In this document: piece after piece, positions 60,911-64,000 of the stretch
How positions within the stretch are numbered: the first letter of the stretch is position 1
Layout of the letters: every line of letters starts with the position of its first letter
Source of the DNA: Penelope pileata
Lineage: Eukaryota > Chordata > Aves > Galliformes > Cracidae
Assembly: GCA_013396635.1 (NCBI GenBank)
Contig: WBMW01005650.1
Coordinates: 4,396,247-4,460,246 of the forward strand
DNA length: 64,000 nucleotides
Direction: 5' to 3'
The notes under the pieces: model-generated
Told to the model about the DNA's origin: nothing
What the model saw: only the letters and a program-made list of their open reading frames with translations
Database searches by the model: none
Position numbers and translations under genes: made by a program

Positions 60911-63900
60911 AACAGTATTACCTAATTTATACTGGCTTTCTCCCACCTTGATTTCCCATGTCCTTATGGACAAAATGCAAAAGTTCACTTTTAGATGAAT
61001 GTATTATTCACATATAACTGCCTTTACGATTTTCACAGAATTTTTTACCTACTAATGTGCTTTACCTTGTAACTTATTAACAGTACATCAGACTGCTGAG
61101 AGAGAGGATTTCTATCTTTGTTTTCTTACATCAGCCTTGCAAATATTCCTTTTCTCAGCCTTTGAGTTTGAGACCCTCTTGCAAACATGGGTACCTAAAA
61201 TTGTGTGAATTTTAATGGTCTCTTCCTAGATGTGTGTTGACTGGAAATAGGAATAGACAGCTGAGGTGACACGCACAGACCACTGAGATGCTGCATACTC
61301 TTGTATGGAAACTAGGAGTTATGGTATCATATTATTATTATTATGGTGGACTGTTTTCCCTGTTATTAGAATACTATCCGGTTATTTTTAAAGCTGTGAA
61401 GAGTTTACATCAGTATTTTTCTCTGCATATCTTTATTCTTAATTGTATTTATGGTTTTAAAGCGTTGATAGCTTTATAATTGCATATTCTCTTCTGTCAG
61501 ATAAAGACTGAACCTCAACTCCTGTAGGAGTCCGTTGTTATTGTTTTTTTATAGCTTTGCTCCAGTTAGGAGAATGATTTAATATTAAATGTTAAAGTAT
61601 TCCCTTTTTGTCTCTTAGAAATAGGCATTTTAATTCTCTGTAAGAGGCATCATATGTCTATATAGTGAAGTAGTGTCTTGGTCCTGCATTAGCAGGTGAA
61701 GTAATGACTAGATAGAATTCAGGACCAAAGGTGGCATTAGTCAGAGACAGATGTATAGAAAACGCTGTTTCTTCCCACAATGTTCACTTTCAACAGAGAG
61801 CAAATCCTGCAGACAACTAAGACATTCATAGAAAACATGTGGAGTAAGCACAAATAGTATAAATCTAAACTGTTTTTTTCAAAGCCTGAGTTGAGAAGGC
61901 ATAGTTTGAGGCAGTTTACCTTAACCAGTAGTTTACAGGCAACATACCACCTGCTAGCTCCTCGATAATTCTTGTCAATACAGGAAACTGTGAAGTTATG
62001 TCAAACAATGGTAGTAGTGATAGCAAAGAATGATAATGTCCATTAGAGCACTGCTTCCTCATATTGTCTCACAATGAATAGGAAAGCTTGGGAACAATTG
62101 GGTCTGGGACCTGATTCACACCCACTAGATTATGTCTTTTAAGGTAATTAGACTGCCTGCTTCTTAGGAGATGGCGGCTCTACATGGAAGAATAAGAACA
62201 GGTTTCTGAAGGTGCCCTGATTCTTTCAAGTTCATAACTCTTGATTAATGCCTCTCAAATGTCTGAAGGCTGAGTGCCAGGGCACAGTTTGCTACATCAT
62301 TGTACATAGATATGCACATATACACACCTTCCTACCACAAAATCTGAAGGCATCTAAGAGAAAAAATAATAAATTTTTTGATGGTTCAATTTTAGGAAGT
62401 GCCCTTCTGAATTCTTTAGTAAGAATTGTCATGTGTATAAACAGTTCGTTTCTACAAAAAAAAAAAGAAACATTCGGCCTGACTGTGTCCTAATATATGC
62501 TGGTTTGGCACTCAGTATACCTAGTGAATGACTTAAGTCTGGTGATTTGATACTTACATCAAAGGAGAAGTACTTATGTGAAGTCAGATATTAGAAATCT
62601 TATTAAATCATTAAGTCCCTATCTTTTCCACATGTAAATGTCTACATAATATAATTACATGATTTGTTTACAATGCTTGTATTTTTATTATCGTTTTGAA
62701 TAAGAAAAATTCTTCTGTAAAATGTCTATGTATATCTTTAAGTGATTCATTTTTTATTTCTTTAAGTATCTTTCCCTGACTTGATTGTGTTTTCTCCCAG
62801 AATTATCCTAAAGAGCCAGGCTTAACAGTGATGTGATTCAAACTTTTGTGAAAGTCACCTTTAAGATAAGCCATAAATATTTATTTATTTAAGTCTTTTT
62901 TCATTGATCAGCCTTTCCAAGGCCTCAGTCCTGAATGCCCTTTCAGTTTGTCAATATCTTTTTTTTTTTTTAGCTGAGACACCATAATAGGTCTTTTCAA
63001 ACACTGAATAATTCCAGTGATTCTTTAAAAGAAGTGTTACCTTCTTGTTCCAGTTCTTATAGTTAGATACATACCCCTGAAAGCAGTAAAAATAAATCTT
63101 TAGGAAAATCTGTAACACACTATCTAAAACTTTATTATACTTTTAGTCTAATCTGCATCTTTACTGGATCTTATTTATTTAATGTAACTACAATGTTAAT
63201 ATCTTCCTTATCACTTTAATCTTAATATCTTCCAGATATCTCTAGTATTAAAAATTAACTGTAAGCATAACAATGTTCTTTATTTTGTGAATAGAATTTT
63301 GTTGAAGAATGGCAATGATTTTTCTCCCCTTTCTCCAGACAGTACCCATTCTTTAGCCAACAGTGTGTGCTTTCCGCTCTCTCTCTGCTTTAATTCTGAT
63401 TTCATCAAAAATCAGAATCCTGTGACTGATGTTCAAAATAAGCTGAGGTGATATTGAGGTTTTGAACTTTATCTGAGCATGTCACTCACTTGAAGGCATT
63501 CCAGACCTCAGATGGCTCAGTGCCATTCTTCAGAAATGAGACAGGATCAAGTATTGATTTTTTTTTTCTTTTAAGTGGAGCACCTAATGAGCAAATGAAG
63601 ATATGGCTGGTCCTGGATTTATTAGTTCATCTGAAGGAGGCTTCTCAGAGTTCAATTGTATGGAGAACAGTTTATTACAGTCCTACTTTGTTGCTTCTTT
63701 TTTCCTGAAGGAGATTGTTTTTATAATGCTACTGATTTCTGAGTGCAGATTAGATCAATTATACCACATTGCATTTCCAAAGCAAACTGAAGCTCTTGCT
63801 TGGCAAAAATATATTCTTTGGACCTAACAAGAGACTGTTACAGTACTACAGAATATTCTTGTTGGTACTTGACAAAGTAAACAAAATTAAAAGCCACTGG

Positions 63901-64000
63901 GAAAGGAGAATACATTGCTCCCTGAAGATACAAGTGTTTCTTCAAGCCTAAAATTACAGATTTATGAGAAAAGCCAAGTACTTCCTCAAAAAAAAAAAAA
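60911..64000. other. AT-rich non-coding DNA to the window end, no gene seen
   Basis: Frames are 81 codons or shorter and unrecognised. There is a TAT trinucleotide run at about 61330-61344, an A11 tract near 62456-62466, a T13 tract at 62959-62971, and the window ends in an A12 run (63989-64000) that may continue beyond it. About 62570-63260 is T-rich on the plus strand. Confidence 0.7.

Noticed and set aside
1..64000. CR1 LINE copies, endogenous retrovirus LTRs or coding remnants
   Set aside because: I searched by eye for the CR1 3' end (ATTCTATGAT repeats), its usual 3' consensus, and LTR pairs, and saw none. A RepeatMasker run could still find old fragments.
1..64000. CRISPR arrays, operons, bacterial promoters or Shine-Dalgarno sites
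   Set aside because: Base composition, repeat content and gene density are those of vertebrate DNA; no regularly spaced direct repeats exist.
63989..64000. Terminal A12 as a transcript poly(A) tail
   Set aside because: No retroposed gene body is recognisable upstream, and the run is cut by the window edge.

Overview
The window looks like vertebrate, most likely bird and probably galliform (chicken-like), nuclear DNA from a gene-poor part of a large chromosome. It is AT-rich, has no CpG island, no operon-like packing and very few recent repeats. The strongest taxonomic clue is two internally deleted copies of a mariner DNA transposon whose ends match, from memory, the Galluhop/Mariner1 family of the chicken genome. 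Low repeat density and a few badly decayed MIR-like SINEs fit the same picture.

No protein-coding gene can be supported. The open frames are short and scattered, and most contain homopolymers or simple repeats. None shows a family I recognise except the broken mariner transposase fragment near 50.4-50.7 kb. Two frames are longer than I expect by chance (7813-8373 on +, 44221-44733 on -), and I list them as unproven. Short exons of a long gene, or lncRNA exons, could be hidden here; the best splice-site-bounded candidate is a GC-rich block at 18013-18247.

Layout. 0-7.8 kb: featureless AT-rich DNA, a T18 tract, a 14-bp palindrome holding a CACGTG E-box, and two MIR-like remnants (about 4.8 and 7.3 kb). 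7.8-17.3 kb: the longest unexplained frame, then quiet DNA with A/T tracts. 17.3-18.3 kb: an old palindromic-type interspersed repeat and the GC-rich exon-like block. 18.3-37.3 kb: quiet DNA with TAAT-rich blocks that could be conserved regulatory sequence (about 26.45, 29.2, 34.1 kb) and a CCTTGY minisatellite at 30.27 kb. 37.3-50.8 kb: the two mariner remnants, 13 kb apart in the same orientation, with a long stem-loop at 45.25 kb and an AT hairpin and 29-bp tandem duplication at 47.3-47.5 kb between them. 50.8-64 kb: AT-rich DNA with a T10/A10 palindrome at 54.9 kb, tRNA-like decayed repeats at 57.5-58.4 kb and a strongly purine-skewed block at 60.2-60.9 kb.

I found no convincing new biological system. 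The best leads are the mariner deletion derivatives and their microhomology junction, the 45.25-kb stem-loop, the two long frames, and the tRNA-like cluster.
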